Positions 46,030-54,820 of a stretch of DNA of 64,000 bases are shown in pieces (position 1 is the stretch's first letter; each line of letters begins with the position of its first letter). Source of the stretch: Sphingomonas sp. Leaf20 (lineage in GTDB: Bacteria; Pseudomonadota; Alphaproteobacteria; Sphingomonadales; Sphingomonadaceae); NCBI RefSeq assembly GCF_001421535.1, contig NZ_LMKN01000009.1, positions 373,695 to 437,694 of the forward strand, in the 5' to 3' direction. The position numbers were made by a program, and so were the translations under genes. Under the pieces are notes generated by a model that saw only the letters and a program-made list of their open reading frames with translations, made no database searches and had not been told where the DNA came from.

Positions 46030-46792
46030 GGAGATCTTTACGTTGGAGCGATATCGGTCCTCATATGCGGTCGCGGCCGTCCTTCTCCAAGCCTTGGCCG
46101 TCGCCGGCTGCAATCGGCCCGACGAGTCGACGACGCCGTCGTCCGATCGCGAACCATCCGCCGTCGTCGCGACGAGCCAGACCGCCGTGACGGACAATTT
46201 CGTGGCGATGCCCGCGCCGCCGGCTGGTGCTCAGCGGCTGATCCTCGCCTTCGGTGACAGCCTTTATGCAGGCTATGGCGTGGCACGTGGTCAGAGCCTG
46301 CCGGACGTCGTGCAGGCGAACCTGCGTCGGGCGGGCACCAATGCGACGATCGTCAACGCGGGCGTATCGGGGGACACCAGCGCGGCTGGACGGCGACGCT
46401 TCGTTTTCGCGCTCGACAGCATGGCCCGCAAGCCTGACCTGATCCTGCTCGGTCTGGGCGGCAACGACGTCTTGCGGCAGATCTCGCCTACAGAGACGCG
46501 GGCGAACCTGACGGCGATGATGGACGAGGCCAAGCGCCGCGACATTCCCGTCATCCTCACCGGTATGCGCGCGCCCCCCAATCTGGGTGCCGATTATCAG
46601 CGCGCATTCGATACGATATGGCCCGATCTTGCCAAAGCCTATGGTGCGCGCCTCTACCCCTTCATTCTCGACGGGGTGATCGGACAGCCTGCGCTCATGC
46701 AGCGCGATTATGTCCACCCGAATGCCAGCGGGATCGATCATATCGCGGATCGTCTTACGCCGATCGTTATGGGACAGCTCGGTAAAGGCTGA
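46028..46792 (+). CDS. tesA: SGNH-hydrolase arylesterase/lysophospholipase (TesA-like) lipoprotein
   Basis: About 254 residues. N-terminal signal with lipobox LAVAGC (Cys28), so probably an outer- or inner-membrane lipoprotein, unlike the soluble periplasmic TesA of E. coli. The SGNH blocks are present: GDSLYAGYG with the nucleophile Ser, the Gly in NAGVSGDTSAAG, Asn in LGLGGND, and the catalytic Asp/His in DYVHPN. It hydrolyses short acyl or aryl esters and lysophospholipids. The ATG shares the CATG with the divergent ABC ATPase gene. Confidence 0.9.
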   Translation: MEIFTLERYRSSYAVAAVLLQALAVAGCNRPDESTTPSSDREPSAVVATSQTAVTDNFVAMPAPPAGAQRLILAFGDSLYAGYGVARGQSLPDVVQANLRRAGTNATIVNAGVSGDTSAAGRRRFVFALDSMARKPDLILLGLGGNDVLRQISPTETRANLTAMMDEAKRRDIPVILTGMRAPPNLGADYQRAFDTIWPDLAKAYGARLYPFILDGVIGQPALMQRDYVHPNASGIDHIADRLTPIVMGQLGKG

Positions 46793-46867
46793 TACGGCCC
46801 TAACCGGTTGACGATCGCGAGGCGTAGTCTCAACTGGCCGAATAATCTGTGTTACGGGGGCGGAACG

Positions 46868-47602
46868 ATGCATCGAAGTGGGTTGATTGCACGGCTTGAG
46901 AGGCATCTCGTGCTGACCGCGGGCGAACGCGAGGCGATCACCAGTGCGGAACATCGTGAAGTTCGCCTGAAGCCCGGCGAGATCCTGATGGCGGAGGGCG
47001 GGCTCAGCGACACGCTGTTCGTGGTGCATTATGGCTGGCTGCATTCGTCCGCAAAGCTCTCGACGGGCGGGCGTCAAATCCTCCGGTTCCATTATGCGGG
47101 CGACCTGATCGGAACGTCGAGCATCGCATGGTCGGTAGCCTCCGCGACGTTGACGGCGGTATCGGACAGTACGGTGATGGAGCTTCCGAAGGTCGAGCTC
47201 GGCCGGATATTCCGCCAACAGCCCCGGCTTGCCGGTCTGCTCTATGCCATCGCCGCCGCGGAAAACGTCGCGATGAGCGACCGGCTGACGTCGATCGGCC
47301 GCAAGGGTGCGACGGAACGACTGACGACGCTGCTGCTCGATATCCTCGCCCGGCTGCGCGTGACGGCAGGCGGCGTGATCGATTCCTATGATCTGCCGCT
47401 GACACAGAGCGACATCGGCGACGCACTCGGGCTGACGAAGGTGCACGTCAACCGGACGATCCGTGCGCTTGAACGCGATGGTGTCATCGAGCGCAACGGG
47501 CGCCGGCTTCGTCTGATCGACCCCGACTCGCTCATGCGACAGACGGGGTTCGTCGACCGCTACGGCGAGATCGAAACCGCGTGGCTCCCCGCTGCCCCCT
47601 GA
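46868..47602 (+). CDS. Crp/Fnr family transcriptional regulator
   Basis: 244 residues from the ATG at 46868, directly behind GGGGGCGGAACG. Cyclic-nucleotide-binding fold (ILMAEGGLSDTLFVVHYGWLHSSAKLSTGGRQILRFHYAGDLIGTSSI), a long dimer helix, and the helix-turn-helix LPLTQSDIGDALGLTKVHVNRTIRALERDGVIERNGRRLRLID. Paralogue of the regulator at 40245 (same length, same TQxxIGDALGLTxVHxNRTxRALE motif). It follows the esterase gene by 75 bases. Confidence 0.9.
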   Translation: MHRSGLIARLERHLVLTAGEREAITSAEHREVRLKPGEILMAEGGLSDTLFVVHYGWLHSSAKLSTGGRQILRFHYAGDLIGTSSIAWSVASATLTAVSDSTVMELPKVELGRIFRQQPRLAGLLYAIAAAENVAMSDRLTSIGRKGATERLTTLLLDILARLRVTAGGVIDSYDLPLTQSDIGDALGLTKVHVNRTIRALERDGVIERNGRRLRLIDPDSLMRQTGFVDRYGEIETAWLPAAP

Positions 47603-47618
47603 AGTTGGGGGCCGCCGG

Positions 47619-47954
47619 TTAGTTCGGCTCGACGACGAACAGCGTCACGCCTTCATATTTGATGTCGTGCGGGTTGAAGATGGCATCGGTCTTGAACCCG
47701 TCCTCGTCGACCGCGATATCCTTCAGGCCGGCAAGCTTGAAGGTCCCCAGCTTGATCTCGCGCGGGGGCTGGCCATCGCGCAGCAACGTTACCGCGTCGA
47801 CGAACACGTCATCGTGCTTGGTGAACAGGATGTGCGGCGCGAGCTTCACGTGCATGCGGTTATAGACGGCGGTCACACACCGTCGCAGCGCGATCGCCTG
47901 CAGCAATAGCGCGTTGGCGTTCGAAGGAACGGTACCGGTGGTGTCAGCAGGCAT
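47619..47954 (-). CDS. Conserved hypothetical protein, possibly WYL-like
   Basis: About 111 residues from the ATG at 47954 (an ATG at 47963 or 48017 would lengthen it). The region LLQAIALRRCVTAVYNRMHVKLAPHILFTKHDDVFVDAVTL has the rhythm of a WYL ligand-binding domain, but the WYL triplet itself is absent. It ends IFNPHDIKYEGVTLFVVEPN. It is convergent to the Crp-like gene. Function unknown. Confidence 0.65.
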   Translation of the reverse strand: MPADTTGTVPSNANALLLQAIALRRCVTAVYNRMHVKLAPHILFTKHDDVFVDAVTLLRDGQPPREIKLGTFKLAGLKDIAVDEDGFKTDAIFNPHDIKYEGVTLFVVEPN

Positions 47955-48041
47955 ATTGTGCATCGCAGCATAGTTGGGAATCAGGCGCCGTTCGCACGAA
48001 CGTTCGGCGTCTGACAAGGATAAACGGACAGTGCGAAACGC

Positions 48042-48857
48042 TCAAGCCGTCGCTTCGACCGCGTCCGTATGGACATCGAACCCCACCAATTGCGCCCGAC
48101 CGAACGTGGTGGTGAGCGCCGCATCGGTCGCATCCCTTCCCCGTGCCATCAGGATCCGGCCGATCCGCGGCGTGTTGTGGCGCGCGTCGAACGTATGCCA
48201 GCGGCCACCGAGATAGACGTCGAACCATGCGGAGAAATCCATCGGCGCATCGACCGGCGCTATGCCGATATCGCCGAGATACCCGGTGCAATAACGCGCC
48301 GGGATGTTCATGCAGCGGCACAACGTGATCGCCAGATGGGCGAAATCACGACATACGCCCTGCTGTTCCTGATGCGCATCCCATGCGGTCTTGGTCGAGC
48401 GTGCGTGATGATAGCCAAATTCGATGTGATCATGCGTGAACGCGACGATCGCCTGGACGCGCGCCCATCCGGACGGGACGTGGCCGAACAATGACCATGC
48501 GGTTTCCGACAGCCGGTCTGTCTCGCAATAGCGGCTGCCGAGCAGGAAGATCAGGATCTCGTCGGGCAGATCCTCCACGGCATGCTGTTGCGCGTCGAGG
48601 TCGACAGGATCGGGCCTGCCGTCATCGGTCACCGTGAAATCGCACGACAACGTCAATCCACCCGCAGGGATCGTCATCCGCGTACATACGTTTCCGAACG
48701 CGTCGAGATAATCGTACATCGGGATATCGGGACCCGCGACGATCCGGTGCGGCGAGACCAGATCCTTGTTCCGCGATGGGTGAATCGACAGCATCGCCAT
48801 CAGCGGCGTCGGCGCCTCTGCCTCGAAACGGATCTTGTAACCGGCGCGTATCAGCAT
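48042..48857 (-). CDS. Transglutaminase-like cysteine peptidase family protein
   Basis: 271 residues. The core has the transglutaminase Cys in QGVCRDFAHLAITLCRCMNIPARYCTGYLGD, an aromatic-rich stretch with the acid and histidine candidates (MDFSAWFDVYLGGRWHTFDARHN), and the beta N-terminal domain (MLIRAGYKIRFEAEAPTPLMAML) typical of bacterial transglutaminase-like proteins. Such proteins cleave or form amide bonds in peptides or polymers such as cyanophycin-like material or cell-wall peptides. A second family member starts 13 bases upstream. Confidence 0.88.
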   Translation of the reverse strand: MLIRAGYKIRFEAEAPTPLMAMLSIHPSRNKDLVSPHRIVAGPDIPMYDYLDAFGNVCTRMTIPAGGLTLSCDFTVTDDGRPDPVDLDAQQHAVEDLPDEILIFLLGSRYCETDRLSETAWSLFGHVPSGWARVQAIVAFTHDHIEFGYHHARSTKTAWDAHQEQQGVCRDFAHLAITLCRCMNIPARYCTGYLGDIGIAPVDAPMDFSAWFDVYLGGRWHTFDARHNTPRIGRILMARGRDATDAALTTTFGRAQLVGFDVHTDAVEATA

Positions 48858-48870
48858 GCAATTGACCCTT

Positions 48871-49815
48871 TCATGCCTTCACCTTGCGTGGCGGCGGCGC
48901 AACTGACGGTTGAGTATTGGAAATCTGGGCGTTGGTCTCAGCAGGCTCGTCGACGGTGACGTCGACGGACACGGTCATGTCTTCGAAGCTTCCGGGGAAG
49001 CCGGCCCAGGTGCCCGACACGGGCACGGCCTGATAGATGTCACGGGCGATCGCGACGCGGATCAATCCGCGGCTGCCGACGATGCCGTTGGTCGGGTCGA
49101 ACTCGACCCAGCCAGAGCCGGGCAGATAGACGCGAACCCAGGCATGCGTGTTCCCGCCGCCCGTGCGCTGATCCCGCTTGGTCGGGCTATAGACATAGCC
49201 GGACACGAACCGTGCCGCGAACCCGAGCGCGCGCACCGCCTCGATCATCAGCATGGCATAGTCGCGACACGTCCCCTTGCGTTTGGCGAGCGTCTCGATC
49301 GGCGATTGCGTCCCCTTTTCCGGGCGCGGGACATAGGTGAACTCTCGCCGGATCGCTGCCGTCATCGAGGACAGCATCGCCAGCGTATCCGTCTGACCCG
49401 AGACATCGACGAACCGGCGCGCCCAGCGATCGATCTCGCGCAGCGGATCGTGATGCTGGCGCTCGATCGATCGCAGCAGGTCGGGCATGTCTTCCGAGGA
49501 ATAGGTGAAGGGATAGAGCCGGGCATAATCCTCGATATGCACGCTTTCGAGGTCGGCAGGACTATGCTCGAGCCGCACGCGGCTATCGAACACGAGGTCC
49601 TTCGCACGCCTGTCGAACGTTGCCACCGCGACGGAATTGCCCAGCACATCATGCAGCCAGCGGACTTGAGCCGGTTCGGGCGTGATCGTCAACTCGGCCG
49701 AGATCAGGCGCTGGTCGTGGCTTTCCCGCGGTCGGACCATGATCCGATGCTCGCCAAACGAGACCGGGTTGCGGTAAGAATATGTCGTCACGTGGGAGAG
49801 TGTGAGAAATGGCAT
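48871..49815 (-). CDS. Transglutaminase family protein
   Basis: About 314 residues from the ATG at 49815 (an ATG at 49833 adds six). Bacterial transglutaminase-like N-terminal domain (FLTLSHVTTYSYRNPVSFGEHRIMVRPRESHDQR) followed by the papain-like core: Cys in KGTCRDYAMLMIEAVRALGFAARFVSGYVYSP, His in NTHAWVRVYLPGSGWVEFDPTNG with Asp. The triad is complete. It forms a pair with the protein above and is divergent to the N-formylglutamate amidohydrolase-like gene. Confidence 0.92.
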   Translation of the reverse strand: MPFLTLSHVTTYSYRNPVSFGEHRIMVRPRESHDQRLISAELTITPEPAQVRWLHDVLGNSVAVATFDRRAKDLVFDSRVRLEHSPADLESVHIEDYARLYPFTYSSEDMPDLLRSIERQHHDPLREIDRWARRFVDVSGQTDTLAMLSSMTAAIRREFTYVPRPEKGTQSPIETLAKRKGTCRDYAMLMIEAVRALGFAARFVSGYVYSPTKRDQRTGGGNTHAWVRVYLPGSGWVEFDPTNGIVGSRGLIRVAIARDIYQAVPVSGTWAGFPGSFEDMTVSVDVTVDEPAETNAQISNTQPSVAPPPRKVKA

Positions 49816-49831
49816 CAAGGATCCGTGTCGC

Positions 49832-50635
49832 ATGACCAGCGAGCCTCACCGCCCGCTGATTACGGCAGAAGACATTCCACCGGTCGCGATAGTCAACCCG
49901 GGAGGGACCTCATCGTTCCTCCTGATCGGCGATCATGCGGGAAATGCGGTCCCGAGCGCGCTGGCATCGCTCGGCATCACGTCGGACGAACTGTCGCGGC
50001 ATATCGGCTGGGACATCGGCATCGCCGACACCGGCACGATGCTGGCCGAGCAACTCGACGCGGTGTTCATTCGTCAGGCCTATTCCCGGCTGGTCGTCGA
50101 CTGCAATCGTTCTCCAGCGCAACCCGACGCCATCGCGGAAGTCAGCGACACCACGGTCATACCCGGCAATCTTGCACTGTCGGATGATGCGAAGGCGGAG
50201 CGCTTCGCGGCGATACACGAGCCGTATCATGCGGCAATCGCGCGTGAGGTCGCGCGCCGCGCGGCCGCCGGCCGGACGACAATCCTGATCGCGCTGCATA
50301 GTTTCACGCCGCTCATGCGCGCGCTGGCTACGTCCGGCGATGGTACCACAGCGACGCTGCGCCCCTGGCACATCGGCATTCTTCACGACGGTGGCGACAC
50401 GACATTTGCCGCGGCGCTTCTGAATGTTCTGACCGCGGACCCGGATCTCGTCGTCGGCGACAACGAACCCTATCGCATGGATCTGATCGACTATACGATC
50501 CCCCGGCATGCCTATCCGGATCGCCTGCCCTATGCCGAGATCGAGATCCGTCAGGACCTGATCGCCGACCACGAGGGATGCCGGCACTGGGCCGACAGGA
50601 TTGCACACGCGCTCGTTTCGGCCTGCGCATCGTAA
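49832..50635 (+). CDS. N-formylglutamate amidohydrolase family protein
   Basis: About 267 residues. FGase fold: LLIGDHAGNAVPSALASLGITSDELSRHIGWDIGIADTGTMLAEQLDA with metal-binding His/Glu positions, the RLVVDCNRSPA motif and LIALHSFTP. In histidine degradation such enzymes split N-formylglutamate; outside a hut cluster the substrate is often different. No hut gene is in the window. It is divergent to the transglutaminases, with only 16 bases between the two most likely start codons. Confidence 0.88.
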   Translation: MTSEPHRPLITAEDIPPVAIVNPGGTSSFLLIGDHAGNAVPSALASLGITSDELSRHIGWDIGIADTGTMLAEQLDAVFIRQAYSRLVVDCNRSPAQPDAIAEVSDTTVIPGNLALSDDAKAERFAAIHEPYHAAIAREVARRAAAGRTTILIALHSFTPLMRALATSGDGTTATLRPWHIGILHDGGDTTFAAALLNVLTADPDLVVGDNEPYRMDLIDYTIPRHAYPDRLPYAEIEIRQDLIADHEGCRHWADRIAHALVSACAS

Positions 50636-50733
50636 GCCTCCTGTCCTTCGACCCATAGGCAAGACGTGCTCGCCCGACTTTCGCGCGCCGCTAGCGACCG
50701 ATCATCGGGATCGTCGCAAAAGCTCGGGATCAT

Positions 50734-50745
50734 CCGGCGCGCCGG
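50734..50745. repeat. Perfect 12-bp palindrome before the hybrid kinase gene
   Basis: CCGGCGCGCCGG lies in the 182-base gap upstream of the hybrid kinase. It may be an operator or a chance GC palindrome; nothing else supports a role. The rest of the gap has an AT-richer stretch (CAAATTTCTTACAAAC) that could carry the promoter. Confidence 0.25.
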
Positions 50746-50817
50746 ACGCGTTCAGACGGGGCAAATTTCTTACAAACGCGTCCCCGTCATTCTCACGACC
50801 AGAAGTACCCTGCACAG

Positions 50818-53736
50818 ATGCCTTCGAACCTGACGAACACCCCGGCGGAGGCTCGTGCTTCGACGCCGCCGCAGATCCCGACCGAGGCGCGATACCGTGC
50901 GCTGTTCGAAGCGATCGATGCCGGCTTCTGTATCATCGAAATGCTGTTCGAGAACGATCGCCCGGTCGACTACCGCTTCCTGGAGGTGAACCCGCAGTTC
51001 GAGTTGCAGACCGGGCTCGTCGATCCGGTCGGTCAAACCGCGCGGACGCTGGCACCGGGCCTCGAACAGCACTGGATCGACACCTATGGTCGCATCGCCC
51101 TGACCGGGGAGCCGATGCGTTTCGAAGACGGTTCGGCTGTGATGGGGCGCTGGTTCGAAGTACAGGCGGCGCGGATCGGCGATCCGGCGGCGCACACCGT
51201 CGCGATCATCTTCACCGACATCACCAAGCGGCGGCAGACCGAGATCGCGGTGCACGAATCCGAGGAGCGGCTGCAACTCGCCCTCTCGGCAGGTAGCGGG
51301 ATCGGAACGTGGAACTGGGATGTCGCCGAGGACCGCGTGACGGCCGACGCGCGGTTCGCGGCGCTGTATGGCGTCGACCCCGACGCTGCCCGTGCGGGCG
51401 CGCCGCTGGCCCGGTTTTTCGCGCGGATCCATCCCGACGATATCGCTGCGACCCGTCAGCATATTGATGCCGCGCTCGCCTCCGGCGGGGCTTTCGTGGC
51501 GGAATACCGGCTTCTCGACAGTGACGGCTCGATCCGTTGGGTGACCGCACAGGGACGGTGCGAGCTGTCGCCTGACGGTGCCCCGCTCCGCTTTCCCGGA
51601 ATCAGCTTTGAAATCACCGCGCGCAAGCTTGCGGAGGTTCGGCAGACAGCGTTGCTGGCGCTCGGCGACGTCGTCAGGGAAATGACTGATCCCGGAGAGA
51701 TCGCGTATGCGGCGTCGGAAATCCTTGGCCGGGCATTGCAGGTAAGCCGCGTCGGCTACGGCGTTATCGATCCGGTTGCGGAGACGATCACCGTCGCGAG
51801 AGACTGGAACGCGGACGGCATAGCGACGCTCGCGGGCACGCTCCATTTCCGTCAACACGGGAGTTACATCGAGGATCTGAAGCGTGGCGAGGTCGTCGCG
51901 ATTGCGGATGTCGAGCACGACCCGCGCACTGCTGGTTCGGCGGAGGTCCTGAAGCGGATCAGTGCATCGTCGTTCATCAACATGCCATTGCTCGAACAAC
52001 AGGGTTTCGTGGCGATCATCTATGCCAACCACGAACACCCGCGGGTCTGGGCCAGCGAAGAGATACGCCTGATGCGCGACGTTGCCGAGCGCGTGCGCGC
52101 GGCGACCGAACGCCTTCGCGCCGAAGCGGCACTGCGCGAAAGCGAGGAACAGTTCAGGGTTTTCGCACAGGCCGTCCCCAACCAGATCTGGGCTGCAGCG
52201 CCTGACGGGAAACTCGGCTGGTTCAATAACCAGGTCTACGACTATACGGGTTTTGAACGCGACAACCTCGAAGGTCTCGAAGACTGGGGATCGCTGGTTC
52301 ATCCTGATGACCGCGACCAATCCATGGACGCATGGCGCGACGCGCTTTCGTCGGGCACGTACTATTCGACGGAGTTTCGCATCCGCCGGGCCGATGGCGC
52401 CTATCGGTGGTTTCTTGTAAGGGCGGAGGCCGTGCGCAATCCGGCGGGGGCGATCACACGCTGGGTCGGCACCAACACCGATATCGACGATCGCCGACGT
52501 CAGGCCGCCGAGATGGCGCAGTGGAACCAGACGCTGGAAGATCAGGTCGCGACGCGCACGCACGAGCTGATGGAGGCCGAAGCGGCGCTCCGTCAAAGCC
52601 AGAAGATGGAGGCGGTGGGTCAGCTTACCGGCGGCATCGCGCATGATTTCAACAATCTGCTGACCGGGATCATCGGCAGCCTCGAACTCCTCGGCGTTCG
52701 GATCGCGCAAGGGAGGCTCAGCGATGTCGAACGCTATTCGATCGCGGCACAGGGCGCGGCGAAGCGCGCAGCGGCGCTGACGCATCGGCTCCTGGCGTTC
52801 TCGAGGCGTCAGACGCTCGACCCCCGGCCGACTGACGTCAACCGGCTGGTCGGCGGGCTTCAGGAGCTTGTCACGCGCACCGTCGGCCCCGACGTCACGG
52901 TCGAGGTGGTCACCGCGGCAGGCCTTTGGCCAACGCTCGTCGATCCCAATCAGCTCGAGAACGCGATCCTCAACCTGTGCATCAACGCGCGCGACGCGAT
53001 GCCGAGCGGGGGGCGGCTCACGATCGAGACGGGAAACCGGTGGATCGATCTCAGAACCGGACGCGAGCGCGACCTCGATCCGGGACAATATGTCTCGCTG
53101 TGCGTATCCGACTCGGGCACCGGGATGACCCCCGAGGTGATTGCAAAGGCCTTCGACCCGTTTTTCACGACCAAGCCGCTCGGCCTCGGTACGGGGCTGG
53201 GACTCTCGATGATCTACGGCTTTGCGCGACAATCGGGTGGGCAGGTCCGGATCTATTCCGAGGTTGGCGAGGGTACGAACGTCTGCATCTATCTGCCGCG
53301 CCATTTCGGTGATGCCGAAATCGCCGAGCCCGATTCGGAGCTGACCGCAGCGCCGAGAGCCGGTGCTGGCGAGACCGTCCTTGTCGTCGACGACGAGCCG
53401 ACGGTGCGGATGCTCGTCGTCGAGGTTCTCGAGGAACTGGGATATTGTGCGATCGAAGCGGGCGACGGGCCTGCCGGGTTGAAGATCCTGCAGTCGGACG
53501 TCCGGATCGATCTGCTGGTGACCGATGTCGGTCTGCCTGGCGGCATGAACGGTCGGCAGATGGCCGACGCCGCGCGGATCGGTCGCCCGGACCTCCGGAT
53601 TCTGTTCATCACGGGCTATGCGGAGAATGCCGTCGTGGGCAACGGGCATCTCGACCCGGGCATGCACGTGATGACCAAGCCGTTTGCGATGGAGGCGCTG
53701 GCAGGACGCATCAAGGATCTCATTACCTTACGATAA
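50818..53736 (+). CDS. Hybrid sensor histidine kinase (PAS-PAS-GAF-PAS-HisKA-HATPase-REC)
   Basis: 972 residues, no membrane segment. In order: PAS (about 20-140, YRALFEAIDAGFCIIEML), PAS (150-265, SGIGTWNWDVAEDRV), GAF (275-430, LGRALQVSRVGYGVID...), PAS (440-560, VPNQIWAAAPDGKLGWFNNQVYDYTG), coiled linker, HisKA with H-box GQLTGGIAHDFNNLLTGIIGSLELL, HATPase with N-box NLCINARDAMPSGG and G boxes, and a receiver domain with phosphoacceptor in LLVTDVGLPGGMNG and Lys in MTKPF. A cytoplasmic sensor that passes phosphate internally; the output partner is not in the window. Typical of sphingomonad light or redox sensing families. Confidence 0.92.
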   Translation: MPSNLTNTPAEARASTPPQIPTEARYRALFEAIDAGFCIIEMLFENDRPVDYRFLEVNPQFELQTGLVDPVGQTARTLAPGLEQHWIDTYGRIALTGEPMRFEDGSAVMGRWFEVQAARIGDPAAHTVAIIFTDITKRRQTEIAVHESEERLQLALSAGSGIGTWNWDVAEDRVTADARFAALYGVDPDAARAGAPLARFFARIHPDDIAATRQHIDAALASGGAFVAEYRLLDSDGSIRWVTAQGRCELSPDGAPLRFPGISFEITARKLAEVRQTALLALGDVVREMTDPGEIAYAASEILGRALQVSRVGYGVIDPVAETITVARDWNADGIATLAGTLHFRQHGSYIEDLKRGEVVAIADVEHDPRTAGSAEVLKRISASSFINMPLLEQQGFVAIIYANHEHPRVWASEEIRLMRDVAERVRAATERLRAEAALRESEEQFRVFAQAVPNQIWAAAPDGKLGWFNNQVYDYTGFERDNLEGLEDWGSLVHPDDRDQSMDAWRDALSSGTYYSTEFRIRRADGAYRWFLVRAEAVRNPAGAITRWVGTNTDIDDRRRQAAEMAQWNQTLEDQVATRTHELMEAEAALRQSQKMEAVGQLTGGIAHDFNNLLTGIIGSLELLGVRIAQGRLSDVERYSIAAQGAAKRAAALTHRLLAFSRRQTLDPRPTDVNRLVGGLQELVTRTVGPDVTVEVVTAAGLWPTLVDPNQLENAILNLCINARDAMPSGGRLTIETGNRWIDLRTGRERDLDPGQYVSLCVSDSGTGMTPEVIAKAFDPFFTTKPLGLGTGLGLSMIYGFARQSGGQVRIYSEVGEGTNVCIYLPRHFGDAEIAEPDSELTAAPRAGAGETVLVVDDEPTVRMLVVEVLEELGYCAIEAGDGPAGLKILQSDVRIDLLVTDVGLPGGMNGRQMADAARIGRPDLRILFITGYAENAVVGNGHLDPGMHVMTKPFAMEALAGRIKDLITLR

Positions 53737-53848
53737 TCAGGATATACCGCGTACACGTGGTATTTCTTCCATGACAAGCCTGTCACTTTCCGGCTTACCT
53801 TGCGTCCGACGCGCCGTTAGTGGGCGCATGACACTCTGACGCAAGGGC

Positions 53849-54820
53849 ATGATGCGAAAGGCGATATTTCTGGCCGCGGGGGCAGCCACGCTATCGCTGG
53901 CCGCCTGCAATCAGCACCAGTCCACGTTGTCGCCGTTTGGCGAACAGGCGGATCAGGTCCGCTCGATTGCGATCGTGCTCGTCGTCGGATCGGTCATCCT
54001 CGCCGCTGGCCTGGCGCTCCTCATGCGGCACGCGATGCGCGCGCCCGAGGGGCAGCTCACGCACAAGGGGGGGATGAAGCTGGTGCTGTGGCTCGGCGGG
54101 ATCGGCCCGTCGATCCTGCTGCTCGGGCTGCTCGTCTATGCGCTGCCGGCGATGCGGCCGATCCCGGTGGCGAACGCCGATCTGCGCATCGGTGTCGATG
54201 GCGAGCAGTTCTGGTGGCGTGTGCGCTATGCCCCGCCCGGTGGGTCGGTCGTCGATGCCGCAAACGAGCTGCGTCTGCCCGTTGGCCGCACGGTCGAGCT
54301 GTCGCTGCGCAGTCCCGACGTGATCCACAGTTTCTGGGTGCCCGGCCTCGCGGGCAAGATGGACATGATCCCCGGCCGCACCAACCGCCTCGTCGTCCGC
54401 GCAACCAAGGCGGGGACGTACCGCGGCGTCTGCGCCGAGTTCTGCGGGCTGGGTCATGCGCTGATGGCGTTCGACGTCGTCGCGATGGAGCCCGCCGCGT
54501 TCGAGCGCTGGCTTGCCGCGCAGGCACGCCCCGCGACGCCGACCGCATCGCCCGGCGCACGGCTGTTCGCCAGCTATGGGTGCAGCGGCTGTCACAGCGT
54601 CCGCGGGATCGGCCCGGTCGCCAGGATCGGCCCTGACCTGACGCATTTCGGTTCGCGCCCGACGCTTGCCGCCGGCATCCTGCCGATGACGCACACCAAC
54701 ATCGCGGGCTTCGTCCGTGACCCCGGCAAGACCAAGCCCGGCGTGCGCATGCCCGCCTTCCCGCAGATGTCGGCCGCCGAAGCCGACCAGATCGCCAGCT
54801 ATCTCCAGGGGCTCAAATGA
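53849..54820 (+). CDS. coxB: Cytochrome c oxidase subunit II with fused cytochrome c domain
   Basis: 323 residues. Lipobox LSLAAC (Cys20), two transmembrane helices, then the CuA domain with FWWRVRYAP and the copper ligands C195-AEF-C199-GLG-H203-xxM, and a C-terminal cytochrome c domain with C245-SG-C248-H249 and a distal Met in VRMPAFPQMSA. The subunit II-cytochrome c fusion marks a caa3-type oxidase. The start is a double ATG after GCAAGGGC. It overlaps the subunit I-III gene by four bases. Confidence 0.94.
   Translation: MMRKAIFLAAGAATLSLAACNQHQSTLSPFGEQADQVRSIAIVLVVGSVILAAGLALLMRHAMRAPEGQLTHKGGMKLVLWLGGIGPSILLLGLLVYALPAMRPIPVANADLRIGVDGEQFWWRVRYAPPGGSVVDAANELRLPVGRTVELSLRSPDVIHSFWVPGLAGKMDMIPGRTNRLVVRATKAGTYRGVCAEFCGLGHALMAFDVVAMEPAAFERWLAAQARPATPTASPGARLFASYGCSGCHSVRGIGPVARIGPDLTHFGSRPTLAAGILPMTHTNIAGFVRDPGKTKPGVRMPAFPQMSAAEADQIASYLQGLK

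Noticed and set aside
46801..46813. TTGACG as a -35 box for the Crp-like gene
   Set aside because: No fitting -10 element lies 16-18 bases downstream, so no promoter is called.
50770..53667. A 965-codon open frame on the minus strand
   Set aside because: It lies antisense to the hybrid histidine kinase and shows only Arg/Pro/Asp-rich text; shadow frame.
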